From: an uncultured Lachnospiraceae bacterium | GTDB lineage: Bacteria > Bacillota > Clostridia > Lachnospirales > Lachnospiraceae | Direction of reading: 5' to 3' | NCBI GenBank assembly: GCA_910579615.1 | Contig: CAJTUA010000005.1 | Coordinates: 144,023 to 208,022 of the forward strand | Length of the DNA: 64,000 nt | In this document: in pieces, positions 27,453 to 36,671 of the stretch | Numbering within the stretch: position 1 is the first letter of the stretch | How the letters are laid out: each line of letters opens with the position of its first letter | The notes under the pieces: generated by a model | What the model saw: the letters and a program-made list of their open reading frames with translations, nothing else | What the model was told of the DNA's origin: nothing | Databases searched by the model: none | Translations under genes and position numbers: made by a program

Positions 27453-27486
27453 AAAAAGATGCTGCTATTTTAGCAGCATCTTTTTT
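27453..27486. terminator. Bidirectional intrinsic terminator
   Basis: 15-bp perfect stem (27453-27467 with 27471-27485) with A and T flanks. It contains the stop codon of the minus-strand gene that ends at 27465 and closes the sortase-substrate unit from the other side. Confidence 0.88.
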
Positions 27487-27731
27487 ACGGCATCGAACCG
27501 CTTGCGGTCGTCCGCGGACATCTGGGATTCAAGAATCTCGGAAAGCAGCGCAGACTCCTCCGGGGAGAATTTAAGCCGCAATGCGTTCATCTTGCTGATG
27601 GCTTTCATATAAAGCGTCGGCATGTTCTTCTGCGTTGTCTTTTGGGACTCCTCCATCAGTTCCATGAGAAACTGTTTTTTGATTGGCTCAAGCTTTGCAA
27701 GCTCCGGGCGGTTTAACCAATTTGCATCCAT
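27465..27731 (-). CDS. Small helical hypothetical protein
   Basis: 88 residues starting at MDANWLNRPEL (GAGGTG seven bases upstream). It is predicted mostly helical and charged, with no signal peptide or membrane segment. The segment SPEESALLSEILESQMSADD and the ending RKRFDAVKKMLLK echo the end of the protein encoded just upstream (MLSPDQKEMFENLKTVM), so the two may share a helical module. I do not recognise the family. It is the second gene of a two-gene unit. Confidence 0.65.
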   Translation of the reverse strand: MDANWLNRPELAKLEPIKKQFLMELMEESQKTTQKNMPTLYMKAISKMNALRLKFSPEESALLSEILESQMSADDRKRFDAVKKMLLK

Positions 27732-27773
27732 TAAAAGCACCTCGTATGTCAAATGAAAAAATATCATTCTATT

Positions 27774-28181
27774 CTATTCCGCAGGTGGCTCTGACATGAC
27801 AGTTTTCAGGTTTTCAAACATCTCTTTTTGGTCTGGGGAAAGCATGGAAAAGAGCATGTCGGCCATACCACCACCATCCGCTTGGTTGTTGTCCGAAAAA
27901 TTGTTGGCCATATTTGCAAACGCAGCGCCCATATCCGGTGCAGCGCCTGCGCCCGCGTCACCGCCCATATTCATCATCGGGGCGAGCTCCTGAAACGTCT
28001 GGTAGAGCTTTAACATCTGCATCATATTCTGCATCTGGGAAAATTGTGCACGCTCCTGCTCGCTCAAAAAAGGCGAGAGCTTCGCGAAAATCTCGGACAT
28101 GGCATCCGCGGAATCCGCAGATGCTGCCTGCCCAAAATCAAAGCGCTTCTTCGGGCAGCTCATGCACTCTTTTAATTCCAT
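27774..28181 (-). CDS. Small hypothetical protein with Met-rich helices
   Basis: 135 residues if it starts at MELKEC (28181); a start at MSCPKK (28163) is also possible, and neither has a strong ribosome-binding site. It opens with a Cys pair (CMSCPKKRFDF), followed by a helical stretch rich in Met and Gln (QFSQMQNMMQMLKLYQTF), a Gly/Ala/Asp-rich segment, and a final helix with SPDQKEMFENLKTVM. Family not recognised. It lies 42 bases upstream of the 88-residue gene with which it shares a C-terminal pattern. Confidence 0.6.
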   Translation of the reverse strand: MELKECMSCPKKRFDFGQAASADSADAMSEIFAKLSPFLSEQERAQFSQMQNMMQMLKLYQTFQELAPMMNMGGDAGAGAAPDMGAAFANMANNFSDNNQADGGGMADMLFSMLSPDQKEMFENLKTVMSEPPAE

Positions 28182-28455
28182 GAATTTTGTAAAGAGAAGC
28201 AGGGGCTGGCGCATGGGAAAAGGAATGTAGGGAAGCAGGATGCTGCAAAAAAAAGAAAGCCGGCAAAAGCCTGTTGATTGCCGGAAAATGGAATCGGTTG
28301 TGTTTCCATGTGATAAATCCATAGCCTACCTCCATACAATAAGGAACTGTTGGCAGGCTTGGGCGATATAATTGTAAGCGCCGGATTGCAAACGGCTCTA
28401 TATCAAATCGTCTGCCTGCCATACATTGTATGCGGGAGAAAGGAAAAAATAACCT

Positions 28456-28935
28456 TTACTGTGGATAGTTTAGGCGGTCCGGTGTAATTTTATCAAGAAC
28501 CTCATCGAGATATTTTCTGGCGAGAAAGCGCGCCATCGGCAGGTTCATGTCAAGATAATTGCCGCAGGCGGCGGCGGAGGCACCCGGCACTTCATCACAA
28601 AAGGACGCGATGAAGGAAAACATCTCCCGCAAAAGCGGAACCATGTCCTCGGAGGTATGCTCCCCGGAAAGCAGCAGGTAAAAACCGGTGCGGCATCCCA
28701 TCGGACCAAAATATACAATTTTTTCGCCATACTGGGCATGGTTGCGCAAAAAGGTGGCACCAAGGTGCTCAATGGTGTGGATTTCCGCGGTATTCATGAC
28801 CGGCTCATAATTTGGGCGCGTCATGCGGATGTCAAAGGTGGTGATGGTTTCGCTGCCGATGCTGTCCTTGCGGGAAACATAGACTCCCGGTAAAAGGCGC
28901 AGATGGTCAACCGTAAAGCTTGCGATTGTTTTCAT
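28456..28935 (-). CDS. luxS: S-ribosylhomocysteine lyase
   Basis: 159 residues, the family's usual length. It converts S-ribosylhomocysteine to homocysteine and the AI-2 precursor DPD. Metal ligands H53 and H57 lie in EIHTIEHLGATF and C124 in AAACGNYLD; the catalytic Cys is C81 in MGCRTGFY. The start at 28935 follows GGAGGT; the frame upstream (to 28965) is not needed. Homocysteine made here can be remethylated by the two methyltransferase genes a few kilobases away. Confidence 0.95.
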   Translation of the reverse strand: MKTIASFTVDHLRLLPGVYVSRKDSIGSETITTFDIRMTRPNYEPVMNTAEIHTIEHLGATFLRNHAQYGEKIVYFGPMGCRTGFYLLLSGEHTSEDMVPLLREMFSFIASFCDEVPGASAAACGNYLDMNLPMARFLARKYLDEVLDKITPDRLNYPQ

Positions 28936-29124
28936 GGTAAAAGACCTCCATTCTAAGTTCTGCAAATTCCCACAAAACCTGTATCTGCGGTGGAATTATC
29001 ATCCGTTCCACTTCCTAAGGCTGCACTGGGTCTGTGCGGGAATCTGCGGCTGAGAAAATAATGAAATTGCTATGCGTTTATTATAGCCAATACTTTATAG
29101 AAAGGCAAGAAAAAATCTTCCTGC

Positions 29125-29152
29125 TTGACAGGGCGGGTGGGTATATTATAAT
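29125..29152 (+). promoter_or_regulatory. Promoter of the tandem HAD gene
   Basis: TTGACA (29125-29130), 16 bases, TATAAT (29147-29152); the ATG follows at 29197 after AGGAGG. Confidence 0.8.
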
Positions 29153-29196
29153 AGAGGAAAGCGCGAAAAGCGGAGTGGAGAAAAACAGGAGGGAAT

Positions 29197-30420
29197 ATGA
29201 TTAAGAATATTATTTTTGATGTTGGGAACGTACTGGCACATTTTCGGTGGAAAGATTATATCAATGAGCGTTTCGGGGAGGATGTGCGCCAGAAAATCGT
29301 GGACGCCACCGTGCGCGGGCCATACTGGGACGAGGTGGACAGAGGGGCGCTTCCGATAGAGGAAATCGTGCGGATGTGCGCCGCGCTTGTGCCGGGGTTT
29401 GAGGCGGAAATCGAGGCATTTTTCGCAAACCGTGAACAGCTTGTGGAGGAATATGCTTATTCGGCTGCCTTGGTCCGGAGCCTGAAGGCGGCGGGCTACC
29501 ATGTTTATCTGCTCTCAAACTACGCAGGAGACCTCTTTGACTATGCGCGCAGGCATTTTCAATTTATTCCGCTTACGGACGGGGGCGTAATTTCCTATGA
29601 GATTCATAAGGTGAAGCCGGAGCCGGAAATTTATGAGGAGCTGCTGCACCGCTATCATCTGGTGCCGGAGGAATGCGTATTTTTGGACGACCTTGCCCGC
29701 AATCTGGAAGGCGCGAAGAAATTCGGCATCCACACGGTTTTGTTTACCGGGCTTACGGATGCGCTTGAAAGCCTGAAGGAGCTTGGGGTAACCCCGGTTC
29801 AGGCAATGATTTTTGATGTGGACGGAACACTCTGGGATACGACAGAGGCCGCCGCAAAAATATGGAGCGATGTGGCGGCGAAATACCCGGAAATAAAAGA
29901 TACCGTCACGCCAGAAAAATTAAAGAGGCTTTACGGGCTGCCGTTAGAAGACATTGCGAAAAAACTCTTTGTATCGGTGCCGGAGGAGACTGCCATCCGG
30001 GTGATGGAGGAATGTGTGCGGGTGCAGTGCCCGGTTCTGGCAAAGGGCGGTGCGTCCCTGATTGGCGATGTGGCGGGCGCGTTTGAAAAGCTCCGGGAAA
30101 AATACCGTATTTTTATCGTTAGCAACTGCCGCAGCGGCTATATCGAGGCAATGCTGCAGGCACATCAGCTTTCCGGCCTGGTCGATGATTTTACCTGCCC
30201 GGGCGATACAGGGCTGTTGAAAGCGGACAATATCAAGCTTATCTGTGAGAGGAACCATATACCGCTTTCTAAGGCGGTTTACATCGGGGATACGCTTCCG
30301 GATGAGGTAGCTGCACATGAAGCGGGCGTGCCATTTGTATTTGCGGAGTACGGTTTCGGGGAATGCAGGAATCCGGATTACCGGATTGGGAATATTGCAG
30401 AGTTGGCGGAGCTGTTCTGA
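29197..30420 (+). CDS. Tandem HAD-hydrolase fusion
   Basis: A 407-residue protein of two complete haloacid-dehalogenase-type domains. Domain 1 (about 1-200): IIFDVGNVLAHF (DxG, a variant of DxD with Asp nucleophile), LLSNYAG, HKVKPEPEIY and ECVFLDDLARN. Domain 2 (about 205-407): MIFDVDGTLWDT, IVSNCRSGY, LLKADNIKL and AVYIGDTLPDE. Domain 1 resembles epoxide hydrolase-like HAD enzymes; domain 2 resembles phosphoglycolate phosphatase types. Both keep their catalytic Asp. Substrates are unknown. The fusion is continuous with no frameshift. Confidence 0.85.
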   Translation: MIKNIIFDVGNVLAHFRWKDYINERFGEDVRQKIVDATVRGPYWDEVDRGALPIEEIVRMCAALVPGFEAEIEAFFANREQLVEEYAYSAALVRSLKAAGYHVYLLSNYAGDLFDYARRHFQFIPLTDGGVISYEIHKVKPEPEIYEELLHRYHLVPEECVFLDDLARNLEGAKKFGIHTVLFTGLTDALESLKELGVTPVQAMIFDVDGTLWDTTEAAAKIWSDVAAKYPEIKDTVTPEKLKRLYGLPLEDIAKKLFVSVPEETAIRVMEECVRVQCPVLAKGGASLIGDVAGAFEKLREKYRIFIVSNCRSGYIEAMLQAHQLSGLVDDFTCPGDTGLLKADNIKLICERNHIPLSKAVYIGDTLPDEVAAHEAGVPFVFAEYGFGECRNPDYRIGNIAELAELF

Positions 30421-30569
30421 AAATGATGAGAATGGAACATGACAAAAACCAAAGGCGTGCCAGAGAAAAGCATGTGAAAAGCCCAAAAATCCGAAACGGG
30501 TGCGGCAGCAGAATTCAACATGCGGTCAGGGAATTTTAAGATTGCAGAAATCATAAACGGGGGATTGGT

Positions 30570-31529
30570 ATGAAAATCGTATTTATGGAAGCGGATACCT
30601 TGGGCAAGGATGTGGATTTGAGCGCATTTGATGCATATGGAGAGGTTGTAGTGTACGAAAAATCCGTGCCGGAGGAAAACGCGGCGCGCATCAGGGACGC
30701 GGATATTATTATCGTAAATAAAATCCAGTTAAATGAGACGCTGCTGAAAGATTGCGCGAAGCTGAAATTTATCGCGCTGACAGCGACCGGGACAAACAAT
30801 GTGGATTTTGCTTATGTGGACGGGCGCGGCATCCGGGTGGCAAATGTCAGCGGCTACTCGACAGATTCGGTGGCGCAGCACACGTTCGCACTGTTGTTTT
30901 ATGTGTATGAAAAGATGCATTTTTATGACCATTATGTCAAGTCGGGCGAATATGTAAAATGCGATATTTTCAGCAAATTTGATGTGCATTTCCACGAGCT
31001 TGCCGGGAAGCGCTTCGGCATTGTAGGGCTTGGCAATATCGGCAGGCGGGTCGCAGGAATTGCCCGCGCGTTTGGCTGTGATGTCGTTTATTATTCAACG
31101 AGCGGTGTCCATGAGGACAAAGAATACCGGCGCGTGGACAAGGAGACATTGTTCCGGGAATCGGATATTATCTCCATCCATGCCCCACTAAATGGCGCAA
31201 CAAAAGATTTCGTCGGGGAGAAGGAGCTTTCGTGGATGAAAAAGGATGCCGTGCTTTTAAATCTTGGGCGCGGACCAATTGTGAACCAGAAGGCATTGGC
31301 GAAAGCGTTGTTGGAGGAGCGCATCGGCGGCGCGGCGCTGGATGTGCTGACACAGGAGCCGATGGCAGCGGACAATCCGCTCCTTGCAGTGCAGGACTCC
31401 ACGCGCCTGATTATTACACCGCACATTGCCTGGGCGACGACCGAGGCGAGACAGCGCTGCGTTGATGAGGTGGCGCTGAATGTGAAGGCATATCTGGCGG
31501 GGAAGGAGAGAAATCTCGTGACGGGATGA
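30570..31529 (+). CDS. D-2-hydroxyacid dehydrogenase (glycerate/hydroxypyruvate-like)
   Basis: A 319-residue NAD-dependent enzyme. Nucleotide-binding motif GIVGLGNIGRRVAG, substrate and catalytic parts LLNLGRGPIVNQ (catalytic Arg), DVLTQEPMAADNPLL (Glu) and ITPHIAWAT (His). The VSGYSTDSVAQHTFALLF block is typical of the glycerate dehydrogenase group. It should interconvert hydroxypyruvate and D-glycerate or a related 2-oxoacid. It stands between the HAD fusion and the methionine genes with separate leader regions on both sides. Confidence 0.88.
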   Translation: MKIVFMEADTLGKDVDLSAFDAYGEVVVYEKSVPEENAARIRDADIIIVNKIQLNETLLKDCAKLKFIALTATGTNNVDFAYVDGRGIRVANVSGYSTDSVAQHTFALLFYVYEKMHFYDHYVKSGEYVKCDIFSKFDVHFHELAGKRFGIVGLGNIGRRVAGIARAFGCDVVYYSTSGVHEDKEYRRVDKETLFRESDIISIHAPLNGATKDFVGEKELSWMKKDAVLLNLGRGPIVNQKALAKALLEERIGGAALDVLTQEPMAADNPLLAVQDSTRLIITPHIAWATTEARQRCVDEVALNVKAYLAGKERNLVTG

Positions 31530-31671
31530 CTTGAGGGGAAATGTTAAGAAAAGCGTTTCCTGCCTGGCATCGCATCCGGGCAATAAAAACACCCGCGGTA
31601 AAGCGGAAATGCAGCCTTGAAATTATGCATTATGACATAAAACATAATACGACAAAAAAGGAAAAATAAGA

Positions 31672-33579
31672 ATGGATATCAAAGAATATTTGAAGGCGCA
31701 CCGCCTGATTACGGACGGCGCGATGGGAACCTATTACGCGGAGTTAAAAAGGCAGGAGAGCCTGATTTCAGAATGGGCGAATCTAATAGAGCCGGAAACC
31801 GTAGCGGGCATCCACCGCGCATACCTTGCGGCGGGGGCGGTACTGCTTCGGACAAACACCTTTGCGGCGGGCAGGCAGGCGCTTGGCATCGGCGCGGAAA
31901 AACAGGAAGAAATCGTGCGGGCAGCGTGCCGGATTGCGAAGGCGGAAATTGCGGCGCATGCTGACCGCACGGGAAAAATCGGTTTTCTGGCAGGCGATAT
32001 CGGACCGCTGCGGGAGTTTTCTGAAAACGGCGAGACGGCGGATGTGGGAGCGGAATACCGCGCACTGATTGACTTGTTTTTGGAGGAGGGCGTGGATGCA
32101 CTTTGGTTTGAGACCTTTCCGGATATGGAAGGGATGGCAGAAGCGGCAGCCTACGCGAAAGAAAAACGTCCGGGCATTTTCTGCGCGGGCTTGTTTGCGG
32201 TAAACCAAAACGGATACTCGGCGGCGGGAATCCGCGCAAACCGCCTGGTTGCGCAGGCGGCGCAATTGGACGTGCTTGATGCGCTCGGATTAAACTGTGG
32301 TATTGGTTCGGGGCATATGCTGCATATCGTGGAAAATTTGCATCTGCCGGAAAATAAATATTTTTGCGTCCTGCCAAATGCGGGTTACCCGGAGCAGCTG
32401 CACAGCCGGATGGTGTTTGTGCGGAATGAGAATTATTTCCGGCAGAACATGGAAAAAATTGCGGCATACGGCGTTTCGGTGCTTGGGGCATGCTGTGGTT
32501 CGTCGCCGGAATATATTAAGGAGCTGGCGGGGGATGGGATTGGTACAGGGATTGGCTGCATAGAAAAAAGGTCTGTGCCAGTATCGGAGACAAAACAAGG
32601 CAGTGCCCCAAAAACCCCTGCACCGGACATAACCGTGAAAAACGCGGGAATTATGAACGCGGACGGCGGGATTTTCCCACCGCAAATCCACGTTGAAAAC
32701 AACCCCGTTATGCAATTATTTTCCCGCAAGAAAGTCATTGCGGTCGAGCTTGACCCTCCTTACGATGCGGACGACGCAAAAATCATTTCCGCATCACAGC
32801 GCCTGAAAGAACTTGGCGCAGACCTTATCACCATAGCGGATTCCCCGCAGGGGCGCAGCCGCATGGATTCTGTCCTGACGGCAGTAAAGCTTACCGGTAT
32901 CACGGGGCTGCCCGTCATGCCCCACATCTGCTGCCGGGATAAAAATATGATTGCCATGCGCTCGGTGCTGCTTGGCGCTTATGCAAATGAAATCCGCAAT
33001 CTTTTGATTGTCACCGGAGACCCCGTGCCGGGGGAACTGCGCAGCAGCGCGACGGGCGTGTTTGACTATAATTCCATGAAGCTGATGAATTTCGTGCGGG
33101 AAATGAATCTGGAGCATTTTTCGGCGGAGCCTTTTGTCTATGGGGGAGCGCTGAACCAGGGGCGCGCAAATTTTGATAAGGAGTTGGAGCGCACGCAGAA
33201 GAAAATTGACGCTGGGGCTTCCTATTTCCTGACACAGCCCGTCTATGGCGGGGAGGATGTGGAGAGGCTGCGCCGTTTGAAGCGGACGCTTGACACAAAA
33301 CTCTTTGCCGGGATTATGCCGCTTGTCAGCTACCGCAATGCCAATTTCGTAAAAAATGAATTGGTCGGCATCCATGTGCCGGATGAGGTGCTCCATGCAT
33401 ACCACCCGGATATGAGCAGGGAGGAAGGCGAGGATACCGGGGTTAGGGTAGCACTCTCGGTGATGGAGAAATTGGAAGATTTTGTGGACGGGTATTATTT
33501 TATGCTGCCGTTTAACCGGGTGGGGCTGATGGAAAAGATTATGGCAGCAAAAAAGTACGGCGTACCGGATTTGCAGTGA
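31672..33579 (+). CDS. Bifunctional homocysteine S-methyltransferase / methylenetetrahydrofolate reductase
   Basis: A 635-residue fusion of the YitJ type. N-terminal homocysteine methyltransferase domain (about 1-290): TDGAMGTYY, NTFAAGRQAL, and the zinc Cys residues in GLNCGIG and GACCGSSPEY. A linker (about 290-345) leads to an MTHFR domain (about 350-635): VELDPPYDADD, ITIADSPQGRSR, LLIVTGDPVP, FFTQPVYGG-type segment (YFLTQPVYGGED). It would make methyltetrahydrofolate and supply or use methyl groups for methionine. It lies directly upstream of metH on the same strand with a ~95-base gap, likely co-transcribed. Confidence 0.9.
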   Translation: MDIKEYLKAHRLITDGAMGTYYAELKRQESLISEWANLIEPETVAGIHRAYLAAGAVLLRTNTFAAGRQALGIGAEKQEEIVRAACRIAKAEIAAHADRTGKIGFLAGDIGPLREFSENGETADVGAEYRALIDLFLEEGVDALWFETFPDMEGMAEAAAYAKEKRPGIFCAGLFAVNQNGYSAAGIRANRLVAQAAQLDVLDALGLNCGIGSGHMLHIVENLHLPENKYFCVLPNAGYPEQLHSRMVFVRNENYFRQNMEKIAAYGVSVLGACCGSSPEYIKELAGDGIGTGIGCIEKRSVPVSETKQGSAPKTPAPDITVKNAGIMNADGGIFPPQIHVENNPVMQLFSRKKVIAVELDPPYDADDAKIISASQRLKELGADLITIADSPQGRSRMDSVLTAVKLTGITGLPVMPHICCRDKNMIAMRSVLLGAYANEIRNLLIVTGDPVPGELRSSATGVFDYNSMKLMNFVREMNLEHFSAEPFVYGGALNQGRANFDKELERTQKKIDAGASYFLTQPVYGGEDVERLRRLKRTLDTKLFAGIMPLVSYRNANFVKNELVGIHVPDEVLHAYHPDMSREEGEDTGVRVALSVMEKLEDFVDGYYFMLPFNRVGLMEKIMAAKKYGVPDLQ

Positions 33580-33673
33580 CGGGATGGGGTAATTTTGGCA
33601 ATGGGCATGACAGGGATTGAAACAGTATGGCTACATGAAGGAAATTTGAACATAAACAGAAACGGAGAAAATT

Positions 33674-36349
33674 ATGACAAGACAGGAATTTAGGGAATTG
33701 GTTTCAAAAAAACGCATCATCCTTGACGGGGCAACGGGCAGCTGCCTGTTTTCGGCAGGGATGCCGCGCGGTGTCTGCCCGGAGCAGTGGATATTGGAAA
33801 ATCCCAAAGTGCTCATCCGGCTGCAGGAGGATTACCTTATGGCAGGCACGGATATTTTATACGCGCCAACATTTTCCGGCAACCGCATAAAACTGGAAGA
33901 ATACGGGCTTGCTGCGCACGCGCAAAAAATGAACCGGGAGCTGGTCGCACTCTCAAGGGAAGCCATCCGCCGCGCCGGGCGGGAGAACGATGCCTTTGTG
34001 GCAGCAGACCTTACCATGACCGGAAGGCAGCTTACCCCGGTCGGAACAATGGATTTTGAAGAGCTCGTAGAGGTGTATAAGGAACAGGCGCGCTATTGTG
34101 TGGAGGCGGGGGCAGACCTCTTTGTCGTGGAGACGATGATGAGCCTGCCAGAATGCCGCGCCGCGCTGCTTGCCATCAAGGAAACCTGCGACCTTCCGGT
34201 GATGGTAACGCTCACCTTCCGCGAGGACGGTCGAACCTTTAACGGGAATTCCCCGGAAACGGCTGCAGTTATCCTTGGGAAAATGGGCGCGGATGCGGTC
34301 GGCATGAACTGCTCGACAGGACCGGATAAGCTCCTGCCGTTTGTAAAGCGCATGGCGGCAGTTTCTGATGTGCCCGTGGTGGTAAAGCCAAATGCCGGGC
34401 TTCCGGTGCTAAAGGACGGGGAAACCGTCTACGATATGGGGGCGGCAGAATTTGCGGAGCATATGAAAGCAGTGCTTGGTGCGGGCGCTGCAATTGTAGG
34501 CGGCTGCTGCGGCACGACACCGGAGTACATTAAGCGATTGTCGGAAGCGGCGGCAGAATTTGCGCCGGCAGCTTGCACAGACAAGCATCTTCGGGTGCTT
34601 GCGACGGAGCGCAGCATATTGAACATTGATTTGGACGGGAAATTCCTCGTGATTGGCGAGCGCATCAACCCGACCGGGAAAAAGGCGCTGCAGGCAGAAC
34701 TTCGTGAGGGCAGCTTTGATATGGTTGAGGAGATGGCGCAGGCGCAGGTGGAGGACGGTGCGGATATCCTTGACATCAATATGGGAATGAACGGCATTGA
34801 CGAAAAGGCGATGATGCTTGCCGCCATCGAGACCGTTTCGGGGCTTGTGGATGTGCCGCTGTGCATTGATTCAAGCCATCCGGAAATTATCGAGGCGGCG
34901 CTGCGGCGCTATCCGGGGCGCGCGCTCATCAATTCGATTTCGCTTGAGGCGGGGAAGATGGAAAAACTTCTTCCGGCGGCGAAAAAATACGGCGCGATGT
35001 TCATCCTCCTTCCGCTTTCGCAGACAGGTCTGCCAAAGGATATGGAGGAGAAAAAGCAGATTATCCGCACGATTCTTGCCGAGGCGGAGAAATGTGGGCT
35101 GGCGAGGGAGGATATTTTCGTGGATGGCCTGGTCAATACGGTCGGCGCGAACCGTGACGCGGCACTTGCCGCGGCGGAGACAATCCGGTACTGCAAGGAA
35201 GAACTTGGCGTGGCGACCATGTGCGGGCTGTCCAATATTTCCTTTGGCCTGCCGGAGCGGCAGTTTGTCAATGCGGCGTTTTTAGCGTTTGCGATTCAGG
35301 CAGGGATTACGGCGGCAATCGTGAACCCGGCGCAAAGGCTGTTAATGAATATGGCGGCGGCATCCGATTTGTTATGCGGCAGGGAGGAGGCGGATATCCG
35401 CTATATTGACCGGGTAACGGGAAAGCCGATGACGCTTGTGGAGACGGCGTATTTGGAGGAACTAAAGGAAAAAGCTGCCGGGAGCGCGGTAACAAGCAAA
35501 GGAAGGACAGATGCGGGGAACGGGAGCAGAGCAGTCGGTGGGGCAGGGAATGTTACAGGGAATGGGAACGGAGAAGCCGGTGGGGCAGGGAATGTTGCAG
35601 GAAATGGAAGCAGCGGGAGCGGTGAAAATGGAACCGTTGCAGGAAATGCAGGAACCGCCGGAGCGGGGAATACCGCCGGAAGTGGGGGGAAAGCCACAGG
35701 TGGAAATGCGGCAGTGGATGGCGCCGCCCAAAAGATTTATGAGGCGGTGCTCAAAGGCAACCGCAAGGGGATTGTGGCGCTGACAAAGGACGGGCTTGCC
35801 GCAGGGCATTTGCCGCAGGATATTTTAAATGGCCAGCTCATTCCCGCCATCAACGAGGTCGGCGAGCTGTTCAACTGCCAGAAATATTTCCTGCCACAGC
35901 TGATTGCTTCGGCGGAGGCAATGAAAACGGCGGTGGAATATCTGGAACCATTGCTTTCCTCGGATGCACAGATGGAAAAACTCGGCGTGGTCGTTATCGC
36001 AACGGTTGCGGGCGATATCCACGATATCGGAAAAAACCTCGTTGCCCTGATGCTAAAAAATTACGGCTTTGACGTACATGACCTCGGCAAGGATGTGGCG
36101 ACCACGGACATCATCCGCGCGGCGAAGGAGACGGATGCGGACATCATCGCAGTCTCGGCGCTTATGACGACAACGATGCTTGAGATGAAGGAGATTGTAA
36201 AGCAGCGCAATGAGGCAGGGCTGCGCGCAAAGGTTATGATTGGCGGCGCGGTGATTACGCAAAGTTATTGCGATGAAATCCATGCGGACGGATATTCGAA
36301 GGACGCGCAGGAAGCCGTAGCAGTGGCGAGGCGACTGGTTGGGAAATAA
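33674..36349 (+). CDS. metH: Cobalamin-dependent methionine synthase (no reactivation domain)
   Basis: An 891-residue MetH made of a homocysteine-binding barrel (about 1-290; zinc Cys in GMNCSTGP and VGGCCGTTPEY), a pterin-binding barrel (about 315-600; FLVIGERINPTGKK, DILDINMGMNG), and a helical cap plus B12-binding domain (about 685-891; GDIHDIGKN, base-on His H783). The C-terminal AdoMet reactivation domain of the long form is missing, as in many anaerobes. Residues about 601-683 form an unusual Gly/Asn/Ala repeat linker (GGAGNVTGNGNG type). Cobalamin could come from the riboswitch-controlled importer at 54-58 kb. Confidence 0.93.
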   Translation: MTRQEFRELVSKKRIILDGATGSCLFSAGMPRGVCPEQWILENPKVLIRLQEDYLMAGTDILYAPTFSGNRIKLEEYGLAAHAQKMNRELVALSREAIRRAGRENDAFVAADLTMTGRQLTPVGTMDFEELVEVYKEQARYCVEAGADLFVVETMMSLPECRAALLAIKETCDLPVMVTLTFREDGRTFNGNSPETAAVILGKMGADAVGMNCSTGPDKLLPFVKRMAAVSDVPVVVKPNAGLPVLKDGETVYDMGAAEFAEHMKAVLGAGAAIVGGCCGTTPEYIKRLSEAAAEFAPAACTDKHLRVLATERSILNIDLDGKFLVIGERINPTGKKALQAELREGSFDMVEEMAQAQVEDGADILDINMGMNGIDEKAMMLAAIETVSGLVDVPLCIDSSHPEIIEAALRRYPGRALINSISLEAGKMEKLLPAAKKYGAMFILLPLSQTGLPKDMEEKKQIIRTILAEAEKCGLAREDIFVDGLVNTVGANRDAALAAAETIRYCKEELGVATMCGLSNISFGLPERQFVNAAFLAFAIQAGITAAIVNPAQRLLMNMAAASDLLCGREEADIRYIDRVTGKPMTLVETAYLEELKEKAAGSAVTSKGRTDAGNGSRAVGGAGNVTGNGNGEAGGAGNVAGNGSSGSGENGTVAGNAGTAGAGNTAGSGGKATGGNAAVDGAAQKIYEAVLKGNRKGIVALTKDGLAAGHLPQDILNGQLIPAINEVGELFNCQKYFLPQLIASAEAMKTAVEYLEPLLSSDAQMEKLGVVVIATVAGDIHDIGKNLVALMLKNYGFDVHDLGKDVATTDIIRAAKETDADIIAVSALMTTTMLEMKEIVKQRNEAGLRAKVMIGGAVITQSYCDEIHADGYSKDAQEAVAVARRLVGK

Positions 36350-36360
36350 TGGGATGAAAG

Positions 36361-36403
36361 AACCGGGAAGGAATCTGTGTGCGGATTTCTTCCCGGTTTT
36401 TTT
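36361..36403 (+). terminator. Intrinsic terminator after metH
   Basis: Imperfect stem with AACCGGGAA / TTCCCGGTT outer arms and a seven-T tail. It ends the methionine unit. The remaining 36404-36671 contains the promoter and leader of the next gene. Confidence 0.85.
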
Positions 36404-36503
36404 GTGATGCGATTTTTTTGCTTTTGGATAGGATAGATATGTTATAAAATCTACTGATTTATAGAAAAAAGCTGGGAAAATAAACGAATAATACCAAAAA
36501 AAC

Positions 36504-36544
36504 TTGATATCGTGCCTGCGTTATGTTATAATTGTAATAACATA
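36504..36544 (+). promoter_or_regulatory. Promoter of the HTH-TPR regulator with overlapping dyad
   Basis: TTGATA (36504-36509), 17 bases, TATAAT (36527-36532). A 23-bp dyad TATGTTAT-N7-ATAACATA (36522-36544) covers the -10 and start region. Its TATG/CATA ends recall the PlcR box, though the spacing differs. It is placed for autoregulation. Confidence 0.65.
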
Positions 36545-36671
36545 GTACAGAAAATGATTTGGTATATTTTGCAATGAGAGGTAGAAAGAAGGATATATTG
36601 GCGGGAACGGGAGAAACGGAATTTATTGAAAACAAGGTTCGGATAAGAAACCATAACAGGAAGGATTCTAT

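Noticed and set aside
31530..31671. SAM riboswitch or T-box before the methionine genes
   Set aside because: None of the conserved S-box or T-box elements are present; only AT-rich dyads.
35511..35783. 90-codon frame across the metH linker
   Set aside because: A shadow of the repetitive Gly/Asn-coding DNA of metH in another frame.
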